Shown: positions 7,520 to 15,569 of the stretch, piece by piece | How the letters are laid out: every line of letters starts with the position of its first letter | Numbering within the stretch: position 1 is the first letter of the stretch | Source of the DNA: UBA4923 sp964486135 | GTDB lineage: Bacteria > Bacillota > Clostridia > Saccharofermentanales > DTU023 | DNA length: 15,789 bases | Direction of reading: 5' to 3' | NCBI GenBank assembly: GCA_964486135.1 | Contig: CAZAKT010000035.1 | Span: 1 to 15,789, forward strand | The notes under the pieces: model-generated | What the model saw: the letters and a program-made list of their open reading frames with translations, nothing else | What the model was told of the DNA's origin: nothing | The model's database searches: none | Position numbers and translations under genes: made by a program

Positions 7520-8257
7520 TCAATTGATCCTTCTGATGATATGGAACTTGAAAAGATCAGATACCAGATAGTTGAGGGCGTATTCCAGGGGCTTGCCGTC
7601 GTTGCCGTAGATGGTCTCACGTGACAACATAAGGGGGGTTCCCTCCGGGACCTCCAGCAATTTCGACAGGATCTGGTCTGCTTTTGTGGACAGGAGCTCC
7701 GTATAGGCGTAATCGACATTCGATCCTTGATCCTCGATAAGCAGGTCGAGGACGGATCCTTGAAAATTTTCCTCAATGAACTCCTGGGAGAGGACATTGT
7801 AAGGGATTATATCGGTCATAAAGGCGACCCTCGCCCCATTTATCAACTTGACCCGGCTCACCTCGGTCAACCGTGTCCCCTTCTCCACCCGCAATCGCTT
7901 GCTCATCTCCTGGTCGGCGCTCAGGCTCTCTATATGGACGTCTTCCGTATCACAGGACCAGCCACTTTTTATGGCCTTCCGATCCAGACTTTCGAGTTCC
8001 TCAAGCCCACTATGTATCAGGCGGGGCTTTCTCACAACAAAGGTCCCCAGGCCCTGCTTCTGCTCGAGGAAGCCCGTTTGCGCCATCATCTTGATCGCCT
8101 CCCTGAGGGTGTTGCGCGAGATGCCCAGGTCGCGGCTCAGAACTTCCTCGGAAGGCAGTCGGTCTCCTATCTCCCGGCTGTCAAGGAGCTCCATCAGCTG
8201 ATCCTTGGCTAATTCATAGAGCGGCTTGTTCGACGCCCTGATTTTTTTGACTACCAT
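7520..8257 (-). CDS. GntR-family transcriptional regulator with UTRA ligand-binding domain (HutC subfamily)
   Basis: Transcription factor of 245 aa. The N-terminal winged helix-turn-helix (about 12-76) has the GntR signature RLPSEEVLSRDLGISRNTLREA and the wing GLGTFV (69-74). A C-terminal UTRA domain follows (about 99-240), with RVAFMTDIIPY and the PLMLSRETIY segment typical of effector-binding UTRA proteins, which usually sense a pathway metabolite. The start is taken as the ATG at 8257 (GAAGGG nine bases upstream; the usual short lead before the DNA-binding helix). In-frame ATGs at 8266 and 8296 are possible, but 8296 has no SD. It lies just behind the mutase gene and ahead of operon B, whose promoter region holds two paired inverted repeats. 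It probably represses operon B, and perhaps its own operon, until an inducer is present. Confidence 0.92.
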   Translation of the reverse strand: MVVKKIRASNKPLYELAKDQLMELLDSREIGDRLPSEEVLSRDLGISRNTLREAIKMMAQTGFLEQKQGLGTFVVRKPRLIHSGLEELESLDRKAIKSGWSCDTEDVHIESLSADQEMSKRLRVEKGTRLTEVSRVKLINGARVAFMTDIIPYNVLSQEFIEENFQGSVLDLLIEDQGSNVDYAYTELLSTKADQILSKLLEVPEGTPLMLSRETIYGNDGKPLEYALNYLVSDLFKFHIIRRIN

Positions 8258-8299
8258 ATCGCTCATCCCTTCACAGCCTATCTTGCACCTGGGCATTTG

Positions 8300-10243
8300 T
8301 TAAACAGGATACAACAATTCCGGCCCTTTGGAAGCCCGGCCAGTTCCCCGGCCCTCCCCTTCCTTCAAATTGTATTCGACTTCCTTCAGATTCTGCCGGC
8401 CGATCGCAACCCTTTCTTCAACTGAAAGGGGACGGCCGCTCTCTTGGTCGACCAGCCGGATGCCTCCCCGAATCGGCTTGGTGACCCAGTTCCTGGCCTG
8501 GCGGAATTCCTCTGAATACCCCCATAGGTAGGGAACCGGCAGGAAGCCGGCCGCGAAGATCTTATAAAAGCCCTCGGGACTGTAAAGGTCTTCCACATTT
8601 TTCTCGAGCGCCAGGATAAGGGCCCTCGCCTCCCTGACCAGGGCATCCGTCCTTGTCATCAGCTCCGGATGGCTGCCCATGGAATCCACATCCCCCCGCC
8701 GTCTCAAGGCCCTGTATTTTTGCAGGCTGTATTGGCAGATCCGTATGCTCTCGTCGATGACCTCAGGTGTCGCCAGATGAGAGGCCTCGGAATAGCTCAC
8801 CACATGGATGATGGGGGGGCTCGTCTCATCCGCAGGCTCAATATCGTCCATGAGGGCTGTCACCGCCGCCAGCTGGATCCTGGCCTCATAGAGGTCGGGC
8901 TTGAAATAATCGAGGCCGGCCCTGGGCTGGAGATAGACCTTGAAATCCTTATCCTCCAACGACCTGACTATTTTTAGCAGGGCCCTGGATTTGGCCAGGT
9001 CCTGGATCCCCCAGGTCAGGCGTGGCGTATTCAGCATGTTCTGCAAGATGAAACTCTTGATCCCTGTCCGCTTGGCCAGCTTGGCGGCCAGATAGGCCGA
9101 CACGATATAGGTCAGATCGTCGGCCCCCCGGAAGGCGAAATGATGGGAGACGTTGGCCTCGAAGGGCTTGCCCGTCCTTGCTATATAGGCGAGCGTCTCC
9201 TGATGCGCCCGTAGATTGGTATAGACATGGTAGGGCCCCCGGCCGTCCAGCTGGTTGAACCACCAGAGGGAGAGGGCATGCCAGCAGATGTTCAAGGTCT
9301 CTTCATGGAGGGCGGCCAGCTCCGGGATCCCCTTGGTCCCCGCGTAGGTCCTGACCAGCATAGGCCTGGCCGCCTCACGGATCAGGCGGTACTCCTGGGG
9401 GGAATTGACAGGAACCCCTCCCCCATTGGCCTTGTCCTCCCAGTCTTCACCAAAGTTGGACTGGGTAAGCTGGGAAGTTCCGATCGACAGGATATCCATC
9501 AGGCCCGTCCCGGCCAAGCTGGCCACCCAGCCTACGAACTCTTCCACGGATTCCTCCCGCTTGGCGCTTGAGGAATAAGGGCCGACATGGGCCCGGATAA
9601 GGGGTTCAAAGTTGGGCCTGAGGTTGGCCTCCAGCCTCCTTTCGACCGTGTCCTTATCGCTGCCGTATTCGGGATAGCCCGACCGGTCGGGCGGCCTGTA
9701 ACCCTGATAGGCCTGTGAATCGATGATGGATTTACCAAAAGCCATCCTGTCCTGGTCATATTGGCTGCTCTCCTGGAGATCAGCCGGGATGGCTTCCAGG
9801 GGAACCCCCATGACCTGGAGGGTTTCCTGGATCGACTCCCCTCCCCTGAAGGTCTTGACCAGGCCCTGATGGGCCTCGAGGATGGCGTCACAGGCAGCGG
9901 GCAGGCCGGCGAAGAAGAAGAGATCAATGGGCCCCCCCTGGAAGCTGAAGAGGCGCTGGTCCTTCAAGGCCTCCAGCAGCTGGCCAACCATCCTGACCCC
10001 CTCCTGCTCGTCGAGCCGGTAACTGATCCCCAGCCGGTTGATCCCCTTTTCAACAATCCAGTTGAGGACGGCCCTCCGCTTGACCTCATGCTCATAAAGG
10101 TCGAGGGCGGCTCCGATTTCGGGAGGGGCCAGCAGCAACTCCTGGCCACAGGAAAGAAGTAATTCCACAACCGACTGAATCCCCAGGGTATGGGCATCAA
10201 GCTCCGGCTTGATCAGACCGTAGAGCCGATCCCCCTTACGCAT
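8300..10243 (-). CDS. Cobalamin-dependent mutase-like protein: N-terminal B12-binding domain fused to a glutamate-mutase-like barrel
   Basis: Protein of 647 aa. Residues about 6-147 resemble the B12-binding subunit of glutamate mutase: strand LYGLIKPEL, then DAHTLG (16-21) fitting the DxHxxG motif with H18 as candidate cobalt ligand, GISYRLDEQEG (72-82) at the S-x-L position, FQGG (101-104) at the GG position, and GESIQETLQVMGV (135-147) like the GlmS C-terminal helix. From about 200 the sequence fits a TIM-barrel mutase of the glutamate mutase E type; VVSYSEASHLATPEV (481-495) and GFLPVPYLWG (566-575) parallel GlmE. These alignments are from memory. The product is probably a carbon-skeleton or amino mutase using adenosylcobalamin. 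The barrel is diverged enough that glutamate is not assured. The ATG at 10243 overlaps the upstream stop by 8 nt (GAAGGA upstream); a longer frame begins inside the neighbour without support. An aminomutase or a methyltransferase-like function is an alternative. Confidence 0.72.
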   Translation of the reverse strand: MRKGDRLYGLIKPELDAHTLGIQSVVELLLSCGQELLLAPPEIGAALDLYEHEVKRRAVLNWIVEKGINRLGISYRLDEQEGVRMVGQLLEALKDQRLFSFQGGPIDLFFFAGLPAACDAILEAHQGLVKTFRGGESIQETLQVMGVPLEAIPADLQESSQYDQDRMAFGKSIIDSQAYQGYRPPDRSGYPEYGSDKDTVERRLEANLRPNFEPLIRAHVGPYSSSAKREESVEEFVGWVASLAGTGLMDILSIGTSQLTQSNFGEDWEDKANGGGVPVNSPQEYRLIREAARPMLVRTYAGTKGIPELAALHEETLNICWHALSLWWFNQLDGRGPYHVYTNLRAHQETLAYIARTGKPFEANVSHHFAFRGADDLTYIVSAYLAAKLAKRTGIKSFILQNMLNTPRLTWGIQDLAKSRALLKIVRSLEDKDFKVYLQPRAGLDYFKPDLYEARIQLAAVTALMDDIEPADETSPPIIHVVSYSEASHLATPEVIDESIRICQYSLQKYRALRRRGDVDSMGSHPELMTRTDALVREARALILALEKNVEDLYSPEGFYKIFAAGFLPVPYLWGYSEEFRQARNWVTKPIRGGIRLVDQESGRPLSVEERVAIGRQNLKEVEYNLKEGEGRGTGRASKGPELLYPV

Positions 10244-11324
10244 GGTCGATTTTTCCTTCCAGAAAATCGAGCAGACAATAGCGGCCCTCTGACAGGCAGA
10301 GGCTTTCCAGCTTCCGCCCCGTCTGCCGGAAATCGACCCCCATGAGCCGGGAAGCCAGGTCGACGATGAGCGAGACATGGGTCATATCTACCCCGTGCCG
10401 CCGGCCAACTGCCTCCAGTGGCACCAGGCCGCAGGGGACATCCTCGAAAATGTAGCGGTGGAGGAGGGTGCTTGGAGCTTCAATCTGTTTATAGGCCTCA
10501 TTGTTTTGCAGGCATTCGTAAAGACTGTCCCCCTCTATGTGATAGGTTCGTTTCAGCCAATCCCTGGTCGATTCGACAGGATGGTTCAGGGCCTGGGAGA
10601 CGGCAATCCGCTCGCAATCCATTTTCTCAAGGAGGCCGCTCACTGTCGGCGTGATGCCGTCGTAGTAATAACGGTATATATTGGTCTCGTTTTCTGTCCA
10701 GCCGGCATTCAGGAGCAGGGGCGCGCAATGGAGGATCATACCCACATTCCCGATGGAGGTCTCGATCATGGATCGGGCGGGGAGGAAGAAATCACGGATA
10801 CAATCCGGCAGCCGGGCCAGGAGGGCCACATTCTCACTGGCCTTGAATGTTGACAGGAGGACATCCGACTTCAAGGCGATGATGTGGACGGAATCAGGGG
10901 CTGTCTTCCGGCAGGTGTAAATAATGGTCTGCGCCTCGGCGATATCGATTTTCACCTCTTGATTGAAGGCCTCAAAGACCATCCTGAACTCCAAGGCTCC
11001 CAAGGTCCGCCCGGGATTCAAGATGATAAGGGCCTCCTTTTGGATGTTCCTGGCGATCAGCTCCGCCAATTCCCTATGGGCGTTGGCAGGCGTGGTTATC
11101 AGGATAAGCTCGGGATCCTCCAGCGCCTTCCTGATATCGGAGGTCACACAGTGGATGGGGACTTGACCGTCAATGACACCGTCGCAGTTTATAACCGGCC
11201 GGTCAATCAGAGCCGCTATGGTCGCCCTGGTCCTGTTCCATAAGGTGACCTGGTGCCCCCCCAGGCTCACGTGAGCGGCCATGGCCAGTCCTGAATTCCC
11301 AGCGCCTATTACTGTAACCTTCAT
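10236..11324 (-). CDS. NAD(P)-dependent opine dehydrogenase family oxidoreductase
   Basis: Oxidoreductase of the octopine/nopaline dehydrogenase family, 362 aa, full family length. The N-terminal Rossmann domain has GAGNSG (7-12) and TTPANAHRE (77-85). The C-terminal opine-dehydrogenase domain has ETSIGNVGMILHCAPLLLNAG (188-208), with H199 at the catalytic His position, and HRYIFEDVPCGLVP (289-302), with D295 as its likely partner. The family links or splits an amino acid and a 2-oxoacid through a secondary amine, using NAD(P)H. The start is ATG with AGGGAG six bases upstream. It is the first gene of operon A, and the next gene overlaps it by 8 nt, so dehydrogenase and mutase are translationally coupled and probably act on successive intermediates. 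Many members of this family in anaerobes have no known substrate; this one could act as a plain amino-acid or amine dehydrogenase. Confidence 0.88.
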   Translation of the reverse strand: MKVTVIGAGNSGLAMAAHVSLGGHQVTLWNRTRATIAALIDRPVINCDGVIDGQVPIHCVTSDIRKALEDPELILITTPANAHRELAELIARNIQKEALIILNPGRTLGALEFRMVFEAFNQEVKIDIAEAQTIIYTCRKTAPDSVHIIALKSDVLLSTFKASENVALLARLPDCIRDFFLPARSMIETSIGNVGMILHCAPLLLNAGWTENETNIYRYYYDGITPTVSGLLEKMDCERIAVSQALNHPVESTRDWLKRTYHIEGDSLYECLQNNEAYKQIEAPSTLLHRYIFEDVPCGLVPLEAVGRRHGVDMTHVSLIVDLASRLMGVDFRQTGRKLESLCLSEGRYCLLDFLEGKIDHA

Positions 11325-11410
11325 GATGACTCCCTTTCGACGAAAAGACGGTTCACTCCCTCCTGTCCCAAAGAGTGGGCCAGACGACGGGTAGTACCGG
11401 ACATTGACTT

Positions 11411-11421
11411 TTTTTGAACAA
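11411..11421 (-). promoter_or_regulatory. Degenerate operator-like site upstream of the opine dehydrogenase gene
   Basis: TTTTTGAACAA here shares TTGAACAA with the minus-strand reading of operator site 1 and has the same half-site spacing (one half intact, the other TTTT instead of TTGT). It is about 90 bases upstream of the first gene of operon A, where a -35-like TTGTTC also lies on the minus strand. This could be a weak autoregulatory site for the GntR protein. Confidence 0.35.
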
Positions 11422-11453
11422 GGATTCAGTTCATTCTGTTGTCACGGGCAAGA

Positions 11454-11466
11454 GCTCTTCCGATCT
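11454..11466. other. Sequence identical to the 3' end of Illumina TruSeq adapters (possible assembly junction)
   Basis: GCTCTTCCGATCT at these positions equals the 13 bases shared by the 3' ends of both Illumina TruSeq adapters. It sits in an intergenic stretch (11325-11601) with no gene, between two separately transcribed operons. The match does not continue leftward into the rest of either adapter, although AAGAGCTCTT (11450-11459) makes a small palindrome around its left end. A random exact 13-mer match on either strand of a window this size is expected about 0.0005 times. Confidence 0.7.
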
Positions 11467-11571
11467 GGGTAGTCCGTTTTTACTGCTGACCCGGGAGTTC
11501 CAGTTAGCTGTTTCCAGTCAACAACCATACAGGGTGAAGCTTAATGATAGCAGACATTTGCCCCTAACACG

Positions 11572-11601
11572 AAAATGGGCCCTGGAGTCAATCCCCAGGG
11601 C
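11572..11601 (-). terminator. Probable rho-independent terminator of the ABC efflux operon
   Basis: Read on the minus strand, GCCCTGG - 9-base loop - CCAGGGC begins directly after the permease stop codon (11602-11604) and is followed by CCATTTTC. The 7-bp GC-rich stem and short T run suit an intrinsic terminator, though the T tract is short. Confidence 0.6.
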
Positions 11602-12779
11602 TCAGCCCTCGTAGCGCAAGGCTTCGATCGGGTGCTTGTCCGCCGCCTTGTAAGCGGGGTAGAGTCCGAAGGCCACGCCGATAAGGATGGCAAAGCCAAC
11701 CGCGATCATAACGACTTGGAGGGAGAGGCGGAAGGCAATGAGTCCACCCGCGATCGCGGTCGCCAGCTGCAGGAAGCCAAAAGACAGAATGATGCCTATG
11801 AGACAGCCCAGGAGGCTGACGACCAGGGCTTCGATCAGGAACTGAAACAAAATGCTGCCCTTGGCCGCGCCAATCGCCTTCCGGATCCCGATCTCCTTGG
11901 TTCTTTCCGTGACCGACACCAGCATGATGTTCATGATCCCGATCCCTCCCACAAGGAGGGAAATGGCAGCGATGCCGCCCAGCAGGTAGGAGAGCATATC
12001 CGTAACCGTTCCCACAACCTCCATAAGGCTTGACTGGTTGAAAATATAGAAGGCTTCCTCATCCCCTTTCAGCCGCCTCATCAGGAAGTTGGTCAGGCTT
12101 TCCTCCGCCTCTGCCATGCTCTTGGGGTCGGAGGGGGTGAGGATGAAGTTTGAGATACCGGCCCGGGAGTCCGACATACGGGTCAGGACCGTGTAGGGGG
12201 TGTAGATCTTCACCGATGTGGTCATCACGCTCATAAGGGAGCTGTCCTCCTCCAGGACCCCGATGATCTTGAAGCTTCTCCCATCCAACCAGATGGATTC
12301 GTTGACGGGGTCGGACCGACCAAAGAATTTCTCCGCCGCTTCCAGGCTCAGGACCGCAACATAGGAATTGTTGTCAACATCCACCTTCTTGAGAAACCTG
12401 CCCTGCTTCATCTCCCATTGATGGATCTGGCCGTAGGCCGGCAGGATTCCGTAAAGTGTCACCGCCTCCTCCGTGTAGCCCTGTTTGGCCGTGACGACCG
12501 TCTGCGTCAGCGGGGCTACCTGGCCGATGGCCGGATCGGCCGCCAGTTGGTCGAGGTCGGCCAGCTTCAGGGGGTTGCCCTTGTCGTCCAGCACCATGGT
12601 ATTCAGGAGATCCGTGCCCAGGGTCGAAACCTGTTCGGTTACCGAGTCGGAGGCGCTGCTCACAAGTGAGACGAGGACAACCAGGGCGACGACCCCGATG
12701 ATGATCCCCAGCATGGTTAAAAAGGAACGGATCTTATTGGCCGTAATCGATTCAAAGGCCATACGGATTGATTGCAGGA

Positions 12780-12783
<4 letters not shown>
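11602..12783 (-). CDS. MacB-type ABC transporter permease (FtsX-like, with extracytoplasmic MacB core domain)
   Basis: Membrane subunit of 393 aa with the four-helix MacB layout. TM1 spans about residues 19-45 (the TMLGIIIGVVALVVLV region). The large extracytoplasmic MacB core domain covers about 46-255. Three C-terminal FtsX helices span about 262-385, with the coupling segment SVTERTKEIGIRKAIGA after TM2. The last residues AYKAADKHPIEALRYEG are the standard ending of MacB permeases. The ATG overlaps the ATPase stop (ATGA). Such proteins use mechanotransmission, driven by a cytoplasmic ATPase, to expel peptides, antibiotics or lipoproteins through a membrane fusion partner. With no outer-membrane channel nearby this fits a monoderm export or efflux pump; the cargo is unknown. 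Confidence 0.93.
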
Positions 12784-13454
<671 letters not shown>

Positions 13455-13455
13455 C

Positions 13456-15051
13456 TTAGCCCTGGTCATTGGCACCGCCTTCTTGCTCCCTGCTGTTTTG
13501 GCCTGTCCTGTGGCCGGGCGGACTGAAAGGGAATAGGCTGTCCGCTTCCGTCACCGGATAATAAACCTTGCCCCCTTCATCCAGGCCCTTGACAATTTCA
13601 ACCCTGTCTCCATCGGAAAGGCCAGTCACGACTTCGGCTTCACCGGCCAAGGCACCGGTTTTGCCGTCCAGTTCCGTGTAGACGAAGACCCGGCTGCCAC
13701 TTTCCTGGAGGGCGGCGACAGGCAGGAGCAAAACTGCCTCCTTCTCTTCGACCGTGATGGTAGCCGTCACGCTCATCCCCACCCGCATGGCCTGGTCGGC
13801 CCCAACCAGGATCCGGACCGGGTACTTGGCGCTGCCTGCCGTCTCGACCGCCTGCGATTCGACCCGGTCGATGACACCGGAGAAACTTTCATTGCTTATG
13901 GCATCGAAGGCGATCCCGGCCTCCTGCCCCTCCTTGACCGAGAGGATATCAAGCTCATCAAGCTGGACCGTGAGAACATACGGGTCGACCGGCGCGACCG
14001 TGAAGGCGGGAAGGGTATCCCTTCCTTCCTGGCCCAAGCCCACCCCTTCTGCGCTCCCGGTCTCTTCCCCCTCTTTCAGGCCGACCTGGAGGATATGGAG
14101 TTCAGACGGAGCCCTTAAAAGCCCTGTTTCCTTCAACTCCATAAGCTCGTCCAGTTGGCCCTTCAGCTCCGCCCGGTCAAGGAGCAACTGCCTATAGTCC
14201 GCCCCGGCAGGCAGGGCCTCAAGGGTGAAGAGGGCCTTCCCCGCCACGATCTTCTCATTCAAGGAGACGTGGAGGGCCTTGATTTCACCCTCAGTGGCGA
14301 CAATCGGGAGTGGCTGGTTGATCAGGAGCTGGCCACTGCCGACTTCAATCCCTTCCTCTGTTTGCACGCTGACTGTCTGGTCCAGCTTAGGCCCGTTGTC
14401 GGTCAAGGTAAAGCTGTAGGCCTTCCCCTTCTTTTCCGCAACCCGGCCTTCCTTAACGGAGCCGTCCGGGAGGATGACCTGGACCTTGTCCTCCAGGGCC
14501 AGGTCAAGATCACTTTCAATCTCCACTGCCAGCCGCCCGTCCAGGGACAGGATCATGACGGCGCCTTCCTCCTTGTAGACAGGAGCCACTTTGTCACCTT
14601 TCCCGATGAAGATGGCCTTGACCCTCCCGGACGTGCGGGCCCGGACTACTTTCGTCTCTTCAGCCTGCCCTGTCTGATCAAGCTTCCGCTCCAGCTTCTC
14701 AAGTTCAGCCAGGATCCGATCGATCGCAAGATCCAGGGAGAGAGGGTCGAATGAAGCGAGCGGGTCACCCTTGGCCACCCGGTCACCCGCCTCGGGGAAG
14801 ACCTGATCGACGAGAATTCCGGAAAGGACCTCTATCTCCCAGGATTTGTCGTAGCCCAGATGCCCCGTCCCCACGACCGTCACCGTCAGGCTGCCCCTTT
14901 CGACCGCGACCTCCCGTACATTCAATTCCTGCCCCGGACGCCTGCCTGACAGAAAGGAAATCAGGAGGACCGCGGCGACCAGGATCACCGCCAGGACCCA
15001 GGGCCCGGCCCTGCGCTTTTTTCTTGGCCTACTCATCTTGTCAGCGCTCAT
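13456..15051 (-). CDS. Membrane fusion protein (HlyD/MacA-like periplasmic/extracytoplasmic adaptor)
   Basis: Adaptor of 531 aa that would bridge the MacB-type permease to the cell exterior. A basic N-terminus (RPRKKRR) precedes one TM helix (about 18-37), so it is anchored with the bulk outside. A barrel-sandwich (lipoyl-like) half follows (GILVDQVFPEAGDRVAKGDPL, about 77-97), then an alpha-helical hairpin with heptad-like LAIDRILAELEKLERKLD, a second sandwich half (TSGRVKAIFIGKGD), and C-terminal beta domains with DELDILSVKEGQEAGIAFDA and GMSVTATITVE, the usual MFP signatures. It is longer than typical MacA (about 370 aa). An extra segment at about 205-300 repeats sandwich-like features, and the helical hairpin is short. 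The start is ATG with AGAGGG eight bases upstream; a second ATG follows at residue 6. First gene of the operon. Confidence 0.88.
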   Translation of the reverse strand: MSADKMSRPRKKRRAGPWVLAVILVAAVLLISFLSGRRPGQELNVREVAVERGSLTVTVVGTGHLGYDKSWEIEVLSGILVDQVFPEAGDRVAKGDPLASFDPLSLDLAIDRILAELEKLERKLDQTGQAEETKVVRARTSGRVKAIFIGKGDKVAPVYKEEGAVMILSLDGRLAVEIESDLDLALEDKVQVILPDGSVKEGRVAEKKGKAYSFTLTDNGPKLDQTVSVQTEEGIEVGSGQLLINQPLPIVATEGEIKALHVSLNEKIVAGKALFTLEALPAGADYRQLLLDRAELKGQLDELMELKETGLLRAPSELHILQVGLKEGEETGSAEGVGLGQEGRDTLPAFTVAPVDPYVLTVQLDELDILSVKEGQEAGIAFDAISNESFSGVIDRVESQAVETAGSAKYPVRILVGADQAMRVGMSVTATITVEEKEAVLLLPVAALQESGSRVFVYTELDGKTGALAGEAEVVTGLSDGDRVEIVKGLDEGGKVYYPVTEADSLFPFSPPGHRTGQNSREQEGGANDQG

Positions 15052-15569
15052 GGCTATTTCCCTCTCGCTTTTCTTTACTGAACAAGCCTAAAGATAACCC
15101 AAGATCGTGGCCTTCAAATGGATTTATTTAAAAGTAATTGGTATGTTACGGCCGATCCACCCTATCAGCTTGTTTAAAGTAGGCCACTTCCCTTGCCTAC
15201 CAAAAGAGTGCTTCATCTCAAAGCCTGGGATGGTTTCAATCTCGTCAGCAGGATTTTTGATAATGAAATAGGCAAGAGGCTTGTCCTCGTGATAAAATTG
15301 AGCCGTAAAGATTTGATTGGAAAGAAGGAATAATGTCAGATTATGACCCAAGACTGACAGATTCTTTTCTCTAATTAAAGGCCTGCTGGATAACTGATAA
15401 CCCGGAGTTTTCCAAGCTGAATTATCCCTCCCTATCGACGGCTCCTGTTGAGTTATTGTGTGCTATTTGCATACAGAAGTGATCTTCATCTGCTTCTTAT
15501 TGATTTCGCCCTGGCCAGGGAATGTCGCGCAAACGACAACTGGCGGCCTAAGAGGCCCCAGGATTAGAC
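15052..15569. other. Intergenic region, no confident gene
   Basis: This stretch separates the leftward ABC operon from the rightward HTH gene and should hold both promoters. It is visibly more AT-rich than its surroundings. One minus-strand frame at 15124-15351 (75 codons) has only a TTG start, no clear SD, and stays open further upstream without an ATG, so it could be a decayed gene. A weak plus-strand promoter (TTGAGT at 15448, CATACA at 15470) and a short inverted repeat GGCCT-AAG-AGGCC (15545-15557) lie before the HTH gene. I see nothing else. Confidence 0.5.

Noticed and set aside
7517..7530. Perfect 14-bp palindrome GGATCAATTGATCC over the stop codon of the GntR gene
   Set aside because: It is within the coding end, has no loop and no following T run, and does not resemble the operators. 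Probably chance.
8300..10243. Calling the mutase glutamate mutase (GlmE/MutE)
   Set aside because: Only fold-level similarity and a few C-terminal segments match. The substrate-binding motif could not be located.
8300..10378. A 692-aa version of the mutase starting at 10378
   Set aside because: The extra 45 residues lie inside the opine dehydrogenase gene and read as out-of-frame sequence. The B12-binding strand begins right after the ATG at 10243, which has an SD.
11325..11453. Cobalamin riboswitch in the leader of the mutase operon
   Set aside because: The leader is too short and lacks a recognisable B12 box. Any longer leader would be cut by the adapter-like junction.
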